The notes beneath the pieces are model-generated. The model was not told the DNA's origin. It did no database searches and worked only from the letters and a program-made list of their open reading frames with translations. A stretch of DNA of 64,000 nucleotides, taken from positions 82,046,800-82,110,799 of the forward strand of contig CM047815.1 in assembly GCA_026214975.1 (NCBI GenBank), given 5' to 3'. The position numbers were made by a program, and so were the translations under genes. The first letter of the stretch is position 1, and each line of letters begins with the position of its first letter. Source of the DNA: Gentiana macrophylla (lineage: Eukaryota > Streptophyta > Magnoliopsida > Gentianales > Gentianaceae). Positions 10,828 through 23,239 of this stretch are shown one piece after another.

Positions 10828-13100
10828 TTGATGACCAGAAGCGGTATGGCCCCACTCACTCCTTATAAGTCTGACATAACTACTTACGAAAGGCAGTTAA
10901 GAGTAGAGAGTAAACGAGGTCATACTAGTCAGGGAAATCCTGACGAATCATCATCAAATCGAGAAACGAGAATGGCCGAAACCAGTGATGAAACACCTGA
11001 ACAAGGGCTAGAACATGCTCAAGGGCATGGACAACACCCTAATAACCAAAATAACCAGAATCCTAATAATAGAAATAATCAGAATCAGAACCAGAATAAT
11101 CATAATAATCCCAACCTACCAAACCCGAGACCTATCTGTGATCAAACCGTAAGGAGAAATCAGACTAATAATCCAATTCTTTTACCTAATGAAGGAGCAA
11201 ATAATTTCGAAATAAAATCTCATCTTTTTGGCCTAATTGACACAAGAGCCCAATTTCTAGGAGAGGATGATGAAGATCCACATCATCATCTCTATCTTTT
11301 CAAGAAGAAGCTGCAATACTGACTAAAAGTCAAGGTGCTCATCGTGAATTAACGAGGATGTCTATGTTTCCTTTTCTTTAAAAGGAAGAGCACGAGATTG
11401 GTTTATGTCACTCCCACATCATTCGTTGACAAGTTGGGAGGAGGTTCAAACCGAGTTCTTAAAGCAGTATTTTACTCCTGGTAGAAATTTGGAATTAAAG
11501 GTCGAAATTGCTAATTTTAGACAAGGATCTGAAGAAACGCTCGGGAATGCTTGGGAAAGATTTAAGAAGCTATTAAGAGCTTGTCCCGATCATGGTTATT
11601 CCTTAGATATGCAAATCCAACTTTTCTGTCGTAAACTAAGGAAAGACTCACGTGCAGATGTAGATCATGCATGTGGTGGTTCTTTAATGATGAGTGAAGC
11701 CCAATTAGTTTACGATGCTATAGAAAAGATTTCCAAAAATAATCGAATGTGGGAAACCGGTTCTAGCACCCGAAAAATAGCTTTTGCAGGAGAATGTACA
11801 TCTAATACAGAAGTTCTAGCACACTTGGAGAATTTGAGTAGGAAATTTGATGGCCTACAATCAAACAAAAATCTAAGTTCAGAAAATAGTATACCCACTG
11901 AATACTCAAATCAGGATAATATGCCATTAGGAGTTGAAGAACCAACAGGATATTCAAGAGAGGAGGTAAGTTTTCTTCAACAGCATAGGAATTTGAACAA
12001 CGCGTATTCAAACTCGTTTAATGCTATTAAAAGAGATCACCCTACTTTTCGTTGGTCTGAAAACCCTAGTAAGCAAGGCCAACCGCCATATCCAGTTCCA
12101 TATAGGAATTCATCTAATAATCAAGTTTATCAAGGAGATACTTCTAATCAGAATTTACAATCATTACCCAGATCCTATCCTCAACACACCACTCAGAGTA
12201 TACCAGTCACCCAAAGTTCAACCCAACCTGAAGGAATTGATAAATGGGAGAAACTAATGGAAAATATGATGGGTGTAGTATCTACTCAAGCTCAAAATAT
12301 GGAAACAATGATAACTTCTATAGGTACAGTCACTAAGGATATGAGTACGTTGAAAACATCCATGAGTGGACATGATACCAGAATGAGAACTATAGAAGCA
12401 TCAATAAGGAATATGGAAGATCACTTGAGTAGAGAAGGAGAACGTAAAAACAGTAGACCTCCAGGAGGATTACCAAGTAATACTGAAAGAAACCCGAGAG
12501 AGGTGAATGCTGTTGTTACCAGAAGTATAAAACTCTGTGGGAATAATGAAGTAGAAAATGATTTAAATGGTAACTTTATAAAGGAAAAGGACGAACTTGA
12601 ATTTACTAATGAGGAAGAAGAAATTATTGAAGATTTCTTAAGGCAAAATAGTAATGTTGAACCTGAAAGTAAGAATGAAGAATGGGTCAAAACCCCTAGG
12701 ATTCTAAAAGATCCAATGGATAAAGACCTAAGAACCTTGTTTAAGGAACATGTTAGAGAAAGTAATACTGAAGAAAAGAAGGAGAATTTGCCAATAACCG
12801 AAAAAGGAAAAATTGATACAGGGGATGTTTCAAAGAAAAGATCGTATGATAATGAAACATGGCGACCAAGTAATGATCAAAGATTTAAGGAAAAAGGAAA
12901 AGAGAAATTAACTTCAGAACCAAAGGTTATAGATTTGGAATCTTTACCTTACCCACCTAAAGATCAAATTAAAAAGATAAAAACCGATAAGAAGTATGCT
13001 CGTTTCCTTGATACCTTTCGTCATATTCATGTCAATATCCCTGTTATCGAAGCCCTAATCAACATGCCTACCTATGGAAAGTTTCTTAAGGATATTTTAT
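10828..13100 (+). pseudogene. Gag of element B
   Basis: The ATG at 10828 opens MMTRSGMAPLTPY. A Gln/Asn/Pro-rich stretch follows at residues about 70-105, then the gag core (GANNFEIKSHLFGLIDT). The frame stops at 11322 and shifts. It resumes at 11405 with LTSWEEVQTEFLKQYFTPG and RDKxRxW-like capsid features, and continues into FRQGSEETLGNAWERFKKLL. A Glu/Lys-rich linker runs to about 13100. The 11405 frame then stays open without a stop into the protease. This would be the structural particle protein. One short region around 11322-11405 is broken. Confidence 0.8.
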
Positions 13101-13189
13101 CAAACAAGAAAAAGTTAGAAGAATATGAGAATATTTGCCTCAATGAAGAATGTTCTGCAATATTACAACATAAGTTACCACCTAAATTA

Positions 13190-13590
13190 AAAGATCCTGG
13201 TAGTTTTACCATCCCATGTGAGATTGGAGGATTTTTGTTTAAAAGAGTACTATGTGATCTTGGAGCAAGTATTAATCTCATGTCTTATGAGGATTATAAT
13301 AAGCCCGGGCATAGGAGAGCTTACAAATACTGAAATGACCCTTCAGATGGCAGATAGATCGATTAAACATCCTAAGGGAGTCATCGAGGACGTATTGGTT
13401 AAGATTGACAAATTTTACTTCCTAGTGGATTTTGTAATAATGGAAATGGAAGAAGGATATTCAGCGCCAATTATTCTAGGTCGTCCATTTCTAGCTACAG
13501 GAAGAACGTTAATCGATGTTCAAAAAGGAGAACTAATACTAAGAGTTAATGAAGACGAAGTTGCCTTCAATATTTTTAAAGCTATGAACC
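13190..13590 (+). pseudogene. Aspartic protease of element B
   Basis: The frame reads IGGFLFKRVLCDLGASINLM, the CDLGAS active site typical of Athila. A frame change at about 13300-13330 follows, at the GHRRAYKY end. The second frame supplies MADRSIKHPKGVIEDVLVKI and the C-terminal flap region APIILGRPFLATG. One small indel therefore separates two otherwise good halves. Confidence 0.85.
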
Positions 13591-14942
13591 ATCCATACAA
13601 ATCACCAGAATCATGTTCTTTTATAGATGAGATATCTACATTCTGTGATGACCAATTGCAAGATTATGAAGATAGACTAGAAGAATGTTTGGCATTATCT
13701 ATCTATAAAGAAGATGAAAATGATACTGAAATGAGAGAAGTAATCCTTTATCTTAATAAGGGACTATTTTCTAAGCATCCATGGCATAAATATTTGGAAT
13801 TAGAACTAGAGGGACCAGTTCTAAAACCTTCAGTAGAAGATCCACCAAGGAATCTGGAATTGAGAACACTTCCTTTTAATCTGAAATATGTTTTTCTAGA
13901 AAATAATAATCTACTTCCGATTATTATTTCATCAACCTTAACAAATGAACAAGAAGATCAATTACTTAGAATGTTAAGACAACATAAGAAGGCATTTGGA
14001 TGGACAGTGGCAGATATTCAAGGAATTAGCCCTGAGATATGCGTTCATAAGATCATTCTAAATGAGGGAGCTAAACCTTGTATTCAGCCACAACGCCGCC
14101 TCAACCCAAATTTGCAAACTATTGTTAAGAAAGAGGTTATTAAGCTATTGGAAACGGGGATAATCTTTCCCATATCTGATAGTGAATGGGTGAGTCCAAC
14201 CCAAGTGGTACCAAAGAAAGGAGGTTTCACGGTAAAGGAAAATGATAAAAATGAATGGATTCCGACAAGGAAAATTATAGGATATCGAATGTGTATTGAT
14301 TTTAGAAAACTGAATGATCATACTAAGAAAGATCATCATCCACTTCCATTCATAGTACAAATGTTGGAACGCTTAAGTGGACATAAGTATTACTGTTTCT
14401 TAGATGGTTATTCAGGATACTTACAGATATTCATTGCAGCAGGAGATAGAGAAAAAACTACTTTCACTTGTCTGTATGGAACTTTTGCTTACAAACGAAT
14501 GCCGTTTGGCTTATGTAATGCACCAGCTATATTTCAGAGATGCATGATGGCTATATTTTCTGACATGGTCGAGAAATTCTTAGAAATCTTTATGGATGAC
14601 TTTAGTGTATACGGAGATTCTTTCGATGAATGCTTATCGCATTTAGAGCGAGTATTGTGTATTTGTGAAGATACCAATTTAGTGCTAAATCGGGAAAAAT
14701 GTCACTTAATGGTATCGGAAGGAATTGTTCTAGGTCATAGAATCTCTGAAATAGGTATTGAAGTGGACAAAGCTAAAGTCGAAGTAATTGAAAAATTACC
14801 TCCACCAGTGAATCTAAGAACTCTAAGAGGATTTCTTGGACATGCAGGTTTTTATAGGAGATTTATTGCAGATTTTTCGAAAATAGCAAAGCCTCTAAGT
14901 CATTTGCTTGAAAAGGAAGTACCATTTAACTTTGAAGATAAA
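13591..14942 (+). pseudogene. Reverse transcriptase of element B, cut by element C
   Basis: A continuous frame carries the Athila-type RT. The entry block is TQVVPKKGG, then CIDFRKLNDHTKKDHHPLP, then YYCFLDGYSGYLQIFIA. The palm continues with RMPFGLCNAPAIFQRCMMA, and the catalytic box is IFMDDFSVYGDS. The thumb region reads LRGFLGHAGFYRRFI. It is uninterrupted up to NFEDKC at 14942, where the LTR of C begins. The RNase H half continues at 28740. This is the best-preserved enzyme in the window. Confidence 0.93.
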
Positions 14943-16673
14943 TGTTGGTCCCTTGAAAAGGCTTTGGTTAAGTTTAGAGGGGGGGGGGTGAATAAACTTA
15001 ACACTTAAAACTTTTGGAGTTAACAAATTCTGCAATTTCAAAGACCTGGCCGATACTTCAAGAGTCTCTGTTGAGACCTCGAAGAGCCTCTTTGATAAAC
15101 ATGTGAGTCTCTTGATAGTTCGATTCTTTATTGAATTTGTGCAAATGGAATTATATAAAAATTAAGCCTTGTTACTTGTTGTTAAATATGTTACTAAGTA
15201 TTAAATACTCAGTAGTGCAGGTGTGTGATTTCAGTTGCTAGATTCAGTAGGTTGATGTGTTAAATAAAGTAAGTGCAAAATGTAAATGCTGAAAGTAAGT
15301 AGGCGCTTTTATAGTGGTTCCAGGTGGTGTAATCCTGTCACCCACTCTTCACCTGTGATGTTGGAGGAAATTCACTAGAGATCTTTGATGTAGCTATTAC
15401 AAAGATTCCTAAGTTGCTTGTCCTTCACCAATAACTATGGCTTCACAAACTCGAAATCGGGAGCAGTAGGATTGTTGCTCCGAGTCTTCCACTGGTCCTT
15501 GAAGGGTAGGATTGCCTCTTCACCGGCTCCACCACAAACAACATGATCTTTCACACCCAACAGATGCTTCACTGTCTTCAGCAGGTTCTTTATAAAATAA
15601 AGATTGAATCAAATAAATGATTGATTGCAGCAGCCTTGATTAGGATGAAGTAATCGCAGAGACTTGCGGTCTTCAAGTGTGTATGCTTGATGTATCTTGA
15701 ATCTGAGAATGCACTTGAAGAATTTTTCTGGATCGAGAGCTTTATGCTCAAGAAGTTCAAACAGGTGTCTTTCAGCTCAGTAATATCTCTTCAAAGTTTG
15801 TTAGTTTTCATCATCTTGTTTCTGAGTTGAAAGTCCTCTATTTATAGGTAGGAATGCATGTGACTTGTATTTGAAATTCAAATGTAACCGTTCCTTGATT
15901 TTGTCCCATCTGATCTGCATTCTGTCACTATTCATAGGACTGACACTGTCAGAATTCCTTTTTGACAGTGCAGTCTGTCCACCCCTTTGACTTGTATCCA
16001 ATGGATAAAAATATGAATCATCCCAACGTCTTTTTAATCTCAGCCTTTGATTTCTTTGATAAGTCAGAGGTAGTTGGCTGTCCTTATCCATGTAATCTTC
16101 CAATATAATCTTGAATTAATCGAGGTATATTATCAGCAGGTTCATCGATCATTGAGATACCTATCGATCATTTGAACACGACAATTTGTCGTGTATAAAA
16201 TATAATGTGGTGATTTCTTTTATCTAACTTTTATTTGTGAAGTTAGATTACACCTTTTTAATTATAACCAAGTTCCCAACATCATCCAACTTATGGAACT
16301 TAGACCTTCTATACAAGGTATATGTAATCAGTTTAGGTCATCACAGACTTGCCTAAATTCTGATTACATATCCTTGACTTTAATTGCTAAGTTTGATCCC
16401 TTAGCCTTTCAGAATCGAGTTTGAGCCCTCGGCTTCTTGATCTTGAGTCTTCGATCTTCACAGTTCCTGACTAGTCTCATTGACCTATCTACCCCATCGA
16501 CATAGACTAGTCTCACGACGTAAGTCGGTGACCATTACTGATGCTTGTTTGATCAAACCTAGTTATGAATCAAACTCTAATAAACCTATACATTTGATCT
16601 AGACATCTTTTTGCCTTTGCACTATAACAGCTAGTCTGGCACTCATCATCAAAACTAAGAAATAAGTCCAACA
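14943..16673 (-). repeat. 3' LTR of element C (left copy on + strand)
   Basis: Ends TGTTGG and CCAACA are perfect inverted termini. It matches 27015-28734 throughout, but with many small differences concentrated at CAG and CTG sites. A poly-G run near 14980-14990 is about four bases longer than in the other copy. Confidence 0.93.
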
Positions 16674-16687
16674 ATTTCCCCCTTTTT
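16674..16687 (-). other. Polypurine tract of element C
   Basis: On the minus strand AAAAAGGGGGAAA abuts the TG of the LTR. It is the expected plus-strand DNA primer, and its position confirms the minus orientation. Confidence 0.88.
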
Positions 16688-16837
16688 GGTGATGATGCCC
16701 CTACCCTCACCTAATCAGCAAAGCAAAAAGATTAAGACAAAAATAGAACAAATATTCATCTTTTATTAAAATCATTTGTTCAAAGCTATTACAGTCTAGA
16801 ATCAGCAAAGATATAATGCAGTTAAAAATATGCTGAT

Positions 16838-18136
16838 CTACTGTCTCTTTTCTCTTTCTCGTCTAGCCTTCTCAGCTTGCTCTTGATAGGCTCTGATTTG
16901 TTCTATCATATCCCTCATCCACTCATTTTCAATCAAAGTAAAATCAATGTAGGGATTAACTTGTTTCCACCAGTTCCAAGCTTCAGGCAGGATAAGATTA
17001 ATATCATTCACTCTGAATCCAAACTTCATGTATAGTTCCTTGAATTCATCAAGTGAGTCCTTTGCTTTTGTGATAGGTAAGATCCTATCACCTCTGCCAC
17101 TTCTTCCACCTCTTCCACCTCTGCCTCCTCTGTAAGATGCCCTTAAGGCTCTGACTCTTGCTTCCCAAAATTTCAATGCCAAGAAAGAGTTTAGACCTTC
17201 ATGATATCCCATGTCATGATAAGGTCTCCTTCTGTTATAGTATTCTTTCTTGTATTGTCTAAGGAGATCATCAGTAAGTTGAACTCTGCCAGGTGCAGGT
17301 TGCCTGAGAGCATTGATTTCATCCTCCCATCTTTTCTTTGCAAAGAGTCTTGCAGCCTCTTTTGCTACAGCTGATTGGCCCTCTTCCCCCTTAGTGACAT
17401 CATCAACAAACCGGGACATTAGGCCATGAATACCCTCCTGCGAGATTACCACTCTATTCAATTGACCTTCCATAATTTCAGTTCTTGTATCAATTGCAGT
17501 AATCCTTGATTGCAAGGTCTCCTCCAGTAGATTGATTCTTTCAGTAAGTTTAGGATCAGGTATAGCATGTTGTTGTGCAGCAGCAGGCTCAGTAGGTTTG
17601 GGTGTAGTAGCAAGGTTGTCAAGTTTCTGATGGATGGAAATAAGTTGGTCTTTCAGAAACTTATCTTTCAAAGTATTCCCTTGCTTGATTCCCCTTACAT
17701 CTAACATCATATCATTGACAGCATTTTGAGTAGATGCAAAATTGGAAGCAACTGTATCAGCAGATTGTCTGTTTTCATTTATCAGGTTCATCAGTTCTTC
17801 AAATCTCTGTTCTTGCCTATCCAGTTGAGTTCTTAACTGTTGCATATCATTTCTAACAGTCCTTAACTCATTCAAAACTTCAACTGGCACTTCACTGGTC
17901 ATCCTTCCACCAGTAGCTTCATCAGCAGGCTCCTCAACATTGTACTGTGGCCTCTGATTGCTTACAACCATTGCCCAACTCCTATCTAGACCAGCAGGGT
18001 TAGGTCCTTCATATTCCTCCAGAATAGGATCAATGGCAGGTTCCTCAAAAATAGGTACAAATGCCTGTTGGGGATCAACTTCAACATTTTCTTCTTCAGG
18101 CATTTGAAATTCCTCATCACTGAAGTCATAGTCCAA
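16838..18136 (-). CDS. Extra (envelope-like position) ORF of element C, intact C-terminal part, 432 codons
   Basis: The longest intact extra reading frame in C, located after RNase H where Sireviruses often carry an envelope-like or otherwise extra ORF. The N-terminus is very acidic (DYDFSDEEFQMPEEENVEVD). Residues about 85-130 look like a coiled coil (LRTVRNDMQQLRTQLDRQEQ). A conserved-looking middle contains RRRPYHDMGYHEGLNSFL. An RGG box (RGGRGGRGGRSGRGDR) is at residues 336-351. A charged helical tail ends AEKARREREKRQ. I see no signal peptide or membrane segment, so an actual envelope role is not supported. The annotated ATG is probably internal: similar protein continues upstream in another frame (FAINDNEQI at about 18140-18165). 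Confidence 0.7.
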   Translation of the reverse strand: MDYDFSDEEFQMPEEENVEVDPQQAFVPIFEEPAIDPILEEYEGPNPAGLDRSWAMVVSNQRPQYNVEEPADEATGGRMTSEVPVEVLNELRTVRNDMQQLRTQLDRQEQRFEELMNLINENRQSADTVASNFASTQNAVNDMMLDVRGIKQGNTLKDKFLKDQLISIHQKLDNLATTPKPTEPAAAQQHAIPDPKLTERINLLEETLQSRITAIDTRTEIMEGQLNRVVISQEGIHGLMSRFVDDVTKGEEGQSAVAKEAARLFAKKRWEDEINALRQPAPGRVQLTDDLLRQYKKEYYNRRRPYHDMGYHEGLNSFLALKFWEARVRALRASYRGGRGGRGGRSGRGDRILPITKAKDSLDEFKELYMKFGFRVNDINLILPEAWNWWKQVNPYIDFTLIENEWMRDMIEQIRAYQEQAEKARREREKRQ

Positions 18137-20800
18137 AGAATTTGCTCATTGTCATTAATAGCAAATGTGACCATCTTTCCTTCAAAGTGGTCTTATCTCC
18201 GTGAGGCTCCACTACAAAGAGCCTCTTCAAAGAACAGGGGTTTCTCCAAACCCAAAGTTTGTTCCAACCTTTGTCCAGTGTCTTTTGTGACTCAAGAGAC
18301 TGTGCCTCCTGTTTCCAACTTGTGTCCAGTGTCTTTGTTTGGGACCCAAAGAACTGCACCTCCTCTTCAACTCTCTGTGGATTGAATGTAGCCTCATTAT
18401 CCACTTGGAATCCTTCTGCATGACCAATCTTGTGCAGGATGATGCAGTTTTAGTAAGAATGCCCTCAAAGTCAAATCCATCTTGATATTCAATGGATTCT
18501 TCCGAAATGGCACTAGGTTCATTGAAATCAAGAACCTTTTCTCCATCCAAATCCTCACTGCTCAAACTTCATTTTGTGCAAGAGGCTCTACAATATGGAA
18601 TGTAGAAGATTCATCACCTAGCCTACCAGCACTCAGATTGATTCCTTCATTGATCAATGCTTCTAGATCATCCATGGTGAGATCCCGCAGATCCTCATCC
18701 ATCTCACCGATCTCACGCCTCTCAGACAGACTTACGAGATCGAGTGGGCAATTTGTTGTGCAGGTGGTTCTATGATTACCGCAGCCCCACTGGTTCCTCC
18801 CGGTCCGTAGGGAAATCTCCTCTAGAATCGATGATGAGGAAGAGTCATCATTGTCATCTCTTGGATCCCTAAACTTGATACCCTCCTCCTTCGTTGCTCA
18901 TCAAATAAGTCCATCAACTGATTGCAAAGCAGAGTTGTATCAACTAGGTCCAACAAATTTTCCACTCCCAACTTGTTAAAAGCCCATTCCTCAAAATCAT
19001 CATATAGTTCAAAGAAATGGCTTTTGTATCTTGTAGAAACCAAACTTCCATTGGAAATAGTCGACAATTTTTCTCAAGTTTGGGATCTACATACTCTTCT
19101 ATTTTCTTCCTTTCTTTCACATGCCTTTCAAAGGGCATGAAAGATCTCCTGGGAGCAACTCCAGTACCTTGTTGACCTCAAAAGGTTCCAACAAGTAGGT
19201 TCATGGTTTCTTCAACAGATGTTTGAAAGTCAGTAGGTTGCTGAGGTTGTACATTTGTGCCTACTACTTCCATCTGTACCACACTTGGTTCCCCCTGACT
19301 TACATGCTCATCGCCAGGTTAGCAGCAGATCGCTTCTTCCCCCGAGTTCTTGCCACACTTGCAGTGGTCTTCAACCAAGTCTTCAACTACTTCTTCAACT
19401 ACCACACAGAGAGTTCAGTTCAAGTGGTTTTGTTGTGGTTCTTCAAGAGAAACTACAAAGAGGCTCGGTCAGATCGCTCAGATATCCTCAACAGATTGCT
19501 CAACAACAACCTCGCCCAAAGATCGAGACTTGACAACCTCTTCAGTGTGAGGAGTCCGTAATCTCCACACAGCTTGATTATGGTCAAGGGCTCGGCCTCA
19601 ATAGCCTCTTCTTCCTCTTCTATCGATAAGCCTCTTGGACTCTTTGAGCCTCCAAGTTTTTCAATTCTTTTCCTTTCCATGTTTCTGTTTATGGATAATT
19701 TCTTTTCTTCTCTTGGAAAGTGGGTTCATCATCCTTTCACCACAGTAGACTTCCTCTTTCATCGGCTTCCTCTCGTTGTTCCTCAAGATTTCAACAACTG
19801 TTCTTCTTGCAAAGAACAACAGGTCAAGAACCTCCAGCTGAACCCTCGATGAGACTCAAAGAATCAGGTCTTTGTTTGCTTCCTTGTTTTCTTTGAAACT
19901 TGATTATCTTTCTTGTTTCTCCACCCTTTCTTTCTCACAGATTTCTTTGGTGCAAAGAGGTTTAATGAGTTTCTTTTAGGTTGCTTGACCCGCTCACCAC
20001 CAAAGATCACCATCATCTCCACCATTATCATCATCGCCAGACTTTCTCCAAAACCTCTCGCTTCATCATCTAGACCAGAATAGCATCATCAATTTCCTTC
20101 TTGTATCTAGACCGATTGATCTTTTCAGTGCTACATCGTGGATTTCCAAATGATTCAGCAGGGTCTGAACCATCAATCCTAAGGGCAAGGCCTTGGACTT
20201 CCTCTTTCCCTCTTTTTCTTCCTTGGCCACCTTCTTCATGTAATGAATGAAATAGCCAGCCCAATTAAATTTCATGCTCCTACAAATGATTATCATCAAC
20301 TCTATCTTGGGTCCTGATATAGTATCCATACTTCCAACCAGTCCAAGTATGTTTTTAGCAATGAGTTTGCTCAGCAGGTTGTACTCATGCCCAATATGTC
20401 TGCGATTGATGCCTGAGCAGATTTGGTGGCTTCATTCGTTTTAATTTGATCAACAAACGCCATCTTGTCCAATCCCATTGCTTCAGGATTGATTGAACCA
20501 TCCACCACTTCATCAAATCCAAAAACTTCCCTCAGCAGACTTGAGGAAATTTCTATTTCTTGTCCATTCACGGCCCGTTTTAAATGCTTCGGCCTTCCTC
20601 AGTATTTGAATATTTCTCCGTAAACTCGACAACATTTGTATATGAGATTGTCTCCGCCTTATATTCAACACGTTCTCTAGACCGGCATATCTCCTTATTC
20701 TTCGACCAATGTTAATGGCCAACTCAGTTCTGTTTGCATCCACAACAAAGCCTCTAACACTTTGGCTTGATTCAATCTGGACATCAACCTTTTCCGCCAT
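18137..20800 (-). pseudogene. Extra ORF of element C, broken N-terminal part
   Basis: The likely start is the ATG at 20800 (MAEKVDVQIESSQSVRGFVV). Pieces in several frames follow. One at 20371-20571 reads NGQEIEISSSLLREVFGF. One at 20066-20329 reads KFNWAGYFIHYMKKVA. Ser/Arg- and Glu-rich pieces lie at 18227-19670. The 'V-x-G-x-E-I-x-[FI]-S-x-x-L-L' and 'K-x-N-W-A' layout resembles the 'putative plant transposon protein' domain of plant retrotransposon extra ORFs; that comparison is from memory. With the intact part at 16838, the whole would be about 1,300 codons. At least five frame changes are needed, some possibly sequence errors. Confidence 0.5.
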
Positions 20801-21450
20801 TTGTATGAGATGAAGAAGATTGATTCTCAAATATGTGTTCACACAGTGTAAAAATCGCAGTGATAAAGCAGATTTTGCAAGTAGAGAATCCGTTGTGTGA
20901 TAGCCTGCATATATAGACAGTGAGTAGTTGTAACTGTCAGTGCACGTACATTGATGCTTGACCACGATTAATCTGAATAAGTGCTATCTTGACACGTGGC
21001 CCATTACTCCTCCATAACGTCTGATAACCGTTAGATCGTGTTAACCATGGTAATAATGGATAAAATAAATATCCCGCCAAATTGCTTTTTGACTTTAATA
21101 AAATTTTGGTGAGTAACGCTCCATTCAAAGCAGGTAGTCCTCGGCGAGGTGGCTCGGCAAGATCTGGCGATACATGTTCTTCAAGAACTGGCGACAAAGT
21201 GACTCACGATCCTTAATTTCTCCTTGTTTTGTTCAATTGATAATACAAGATGAAGTTTAATACCAATGACTGATCTGTCAAGTGAGCTCACCCAACATGA
21301 CAAAGACCAATCCCCTTGGCAACCTTATTTGCTCAATTGTCCAAACATAAGTACATGAAATTGTTGATACCAATGACTAATCTGCTAAGTGAGCTCACCC
21401 AACATAGCAAAGACTAATCCCCTTGGTGAATTCCAGTACATTGCTGAATA
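20801..21450 (-). other. Spacer between RNase H and extra ORF of C, with direct repeats
   Basis: Mostly non-coding. Two roughly 63-bp direct repeats occur at about 21258-21322 and 21363-21425, sharing taccaatgact, gtgagctcacccaacat and ccccttgg. They are about 100 bp apart. They might affect the subgenomic expression of the extra ORF, but no signal is proven. Confidence 0.55.
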
Positions 21451-21830
21451 TCAGTCAACTTTGATAATTCCAAGTTCAGTCCTTAATTTGGCAAATCTTT
21501 CACTGTCAAGTGGTTTAGTGAAAATATCAGCAAGTTGATCTTCAGTAGGGATGTATAGAACCACCACATCTTTCTTTTCAACATGATCTCTTATAAAATG
21601 ATGTCTTACATCAATGTGCTTGGTTCTTGAGTGCAAAACAGGATTTTCTATGATTGCAATTGCACTTGTGTTGTCACACATAATTGGAATTTCCTTTTCT
21701 TCAATTCCATAATCCCTTAATTGTTGTCTTAGCCATAATACTTGTGCACAGCAACTTCCAGCAGCTATATATTCAGCTTCAGCAGTGGAAGTTGATATAG
21801 AATTTGCTTTTATGAACCAGAAACCAGTCT
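21451..21830 (-). pseudogene. RNase H of element C
   Basis: Minus-strand Copia RNase H. Upstream of the listed ATG the frame is open with STAEAEYIAAGSCCAQVLWL, the catalytic TAEAEY block. It continues MCDNTSAIAIIENPVLHSRT, KHIDVRHHFIRD and EDQLADIFTKPLDSERF, the standard end of Copia pol. It ends with GIIKVD at 21451. This part reads cleanly; the break lies just upstream, in the connection region. Confidence 0.88.
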
Positions 21831-22960
21831 ATTTCCCATTAACCGATTGTGTTCCTCGAGGTGCTTTTTCTATCAATCTTGCATCCAAAGATAATCGAAT
21901 CTGAGTAGGATATAACTTTGAAGATTCCTTCCTTGGAATACCATATCCCTACTCCCAAAGTCTCTTTTAGATACTTGAGAACTCTCTTGACTGCACCTAA
22001 ATGACTTTCTTTAGGTTTAGATTGAAATCTTGCACAAACACCTACAGCAAAGGATATATCAGGTCTGCTGGCAGTAAGGTACAACAGACTACCTATCATC
22101 CTTCTGTATAAGGTCTGATCAACATCTTTGCCTTCTTTATCTTCATCCAATCTCGATGTTTGTACTCATGGGGTTGAATTTTTAGTCTTGTTTTCCATAC
22201 CAAACTTCTTCAAAGAACTCCACGATATACTTGGTTTGATGAATGAAGATTCCATCTTTCATTTGTTTAACTTGCAATCCTAAGAAATAATTCATTTCTC
22301 CCATCATACTCATTTGGAATTTGCTCTTCATTAGATTTGCAAACTTTTCACAAAGTAAATCATTTTGTAACCAAAGATTATGTCATCAACATAAATCTGC
22401 ATCAAACAGGTGTCGTTCCCTTCACCGATTCTGAAAAATGTCTTGTCAATGGTGCCTTTTGTAAAACCATTATCCACCAAGAATTGAGATAGAGTCTCAT
22501 ACCATGCTCTTGGTGCTTGTTTCAATCCATAAAGTGCTTTGTTGAGTCTATACACTTTATTTTCTTGATCTTTAACTTCAAATCCAGGAGGTTCTTTGTA
22601 CATACACTTCCTCCTCTAGAATGCCATTCAAAAATGCACTTTTGACATCCATTTGATATACTTTGAAGTTCTTATATGCAAAGATGTGCCAAGAATAACT
22701 GATTGCTTCCAATCTTGCAACAGTGCATAAGTTTCATCAAAATCTATTCCTTTAGCTTGAGAATAGCCTTTGCTACTAGTCCGGCCTTGTTCCTCACAAT
22801 GGTACCAGATTCATCAAGTTTATTTCTCAGATACCCATTTAGTACCAAAGATATTTGCATGACTTGGCCTTTCAACTAGTGTCCAAACTTGATTTCTTTC
22901 AAATTCATTTAATTCTTCTTGCATAGCAATTATCCAACTGGATCTCAAATTGCTTCTTCA
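21831..22960 (-). pseudogene. Reverse transcriptase of element C
   Basis: RT in pieces on the minus strand. The most informative is 22603-22331, with KALYGLKQAPRAWYETLSQF and the catalytic IYVDDIIFG. The downstream piece 22150-21839 has LYRRMIGSLLYLTASRPDIS and VLKYLKETLGVGIWY. The upstream part, up to about 22960, contains FDETYA-like remnants in other frames. The motifs match SIRE/Tork-type Copia RT. Several frameshifts separate the pieces. Confidence 0.85.
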
Positions 22961-23239
22961 ACAACTTTAGGTTCCATTTGAGATAGAAAACAAGTAAACA
23001 TAGCTTCCAGCTTGTCTTCTAGTCCTCACACCTTGTTGTACATTGCCAATAACTTGTTCAAAGCAGGTGATTCCTTAACCATTGTGGATTCGGTTATTTT
23101 GATTATCGTGAACCTCATCTTCAATAGTCTCATTGTAGCTTCTTCTACTGTGGGGTTCAAGAGATCCTTGAACCGCTTCAGCTTGTTGCATCAAGATAAC
23201 ATTATCGCAGGTGTTCAAGCAGGACATTATCGTAAACTT

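Noticed and set aside
19223..19852. Plus-strand frames rich in Phe/Ser/Leu within element C
   Set aside because: They are antisense to the Glu/Lys-rich extra ORF of C and have no support of their own.
16838..20800. Extra ORF of C as a true viral envelope gene
   Set aside because: No signal peptide, membrane segment or furin-type site is visible. Only its position resembles an envelope gene.
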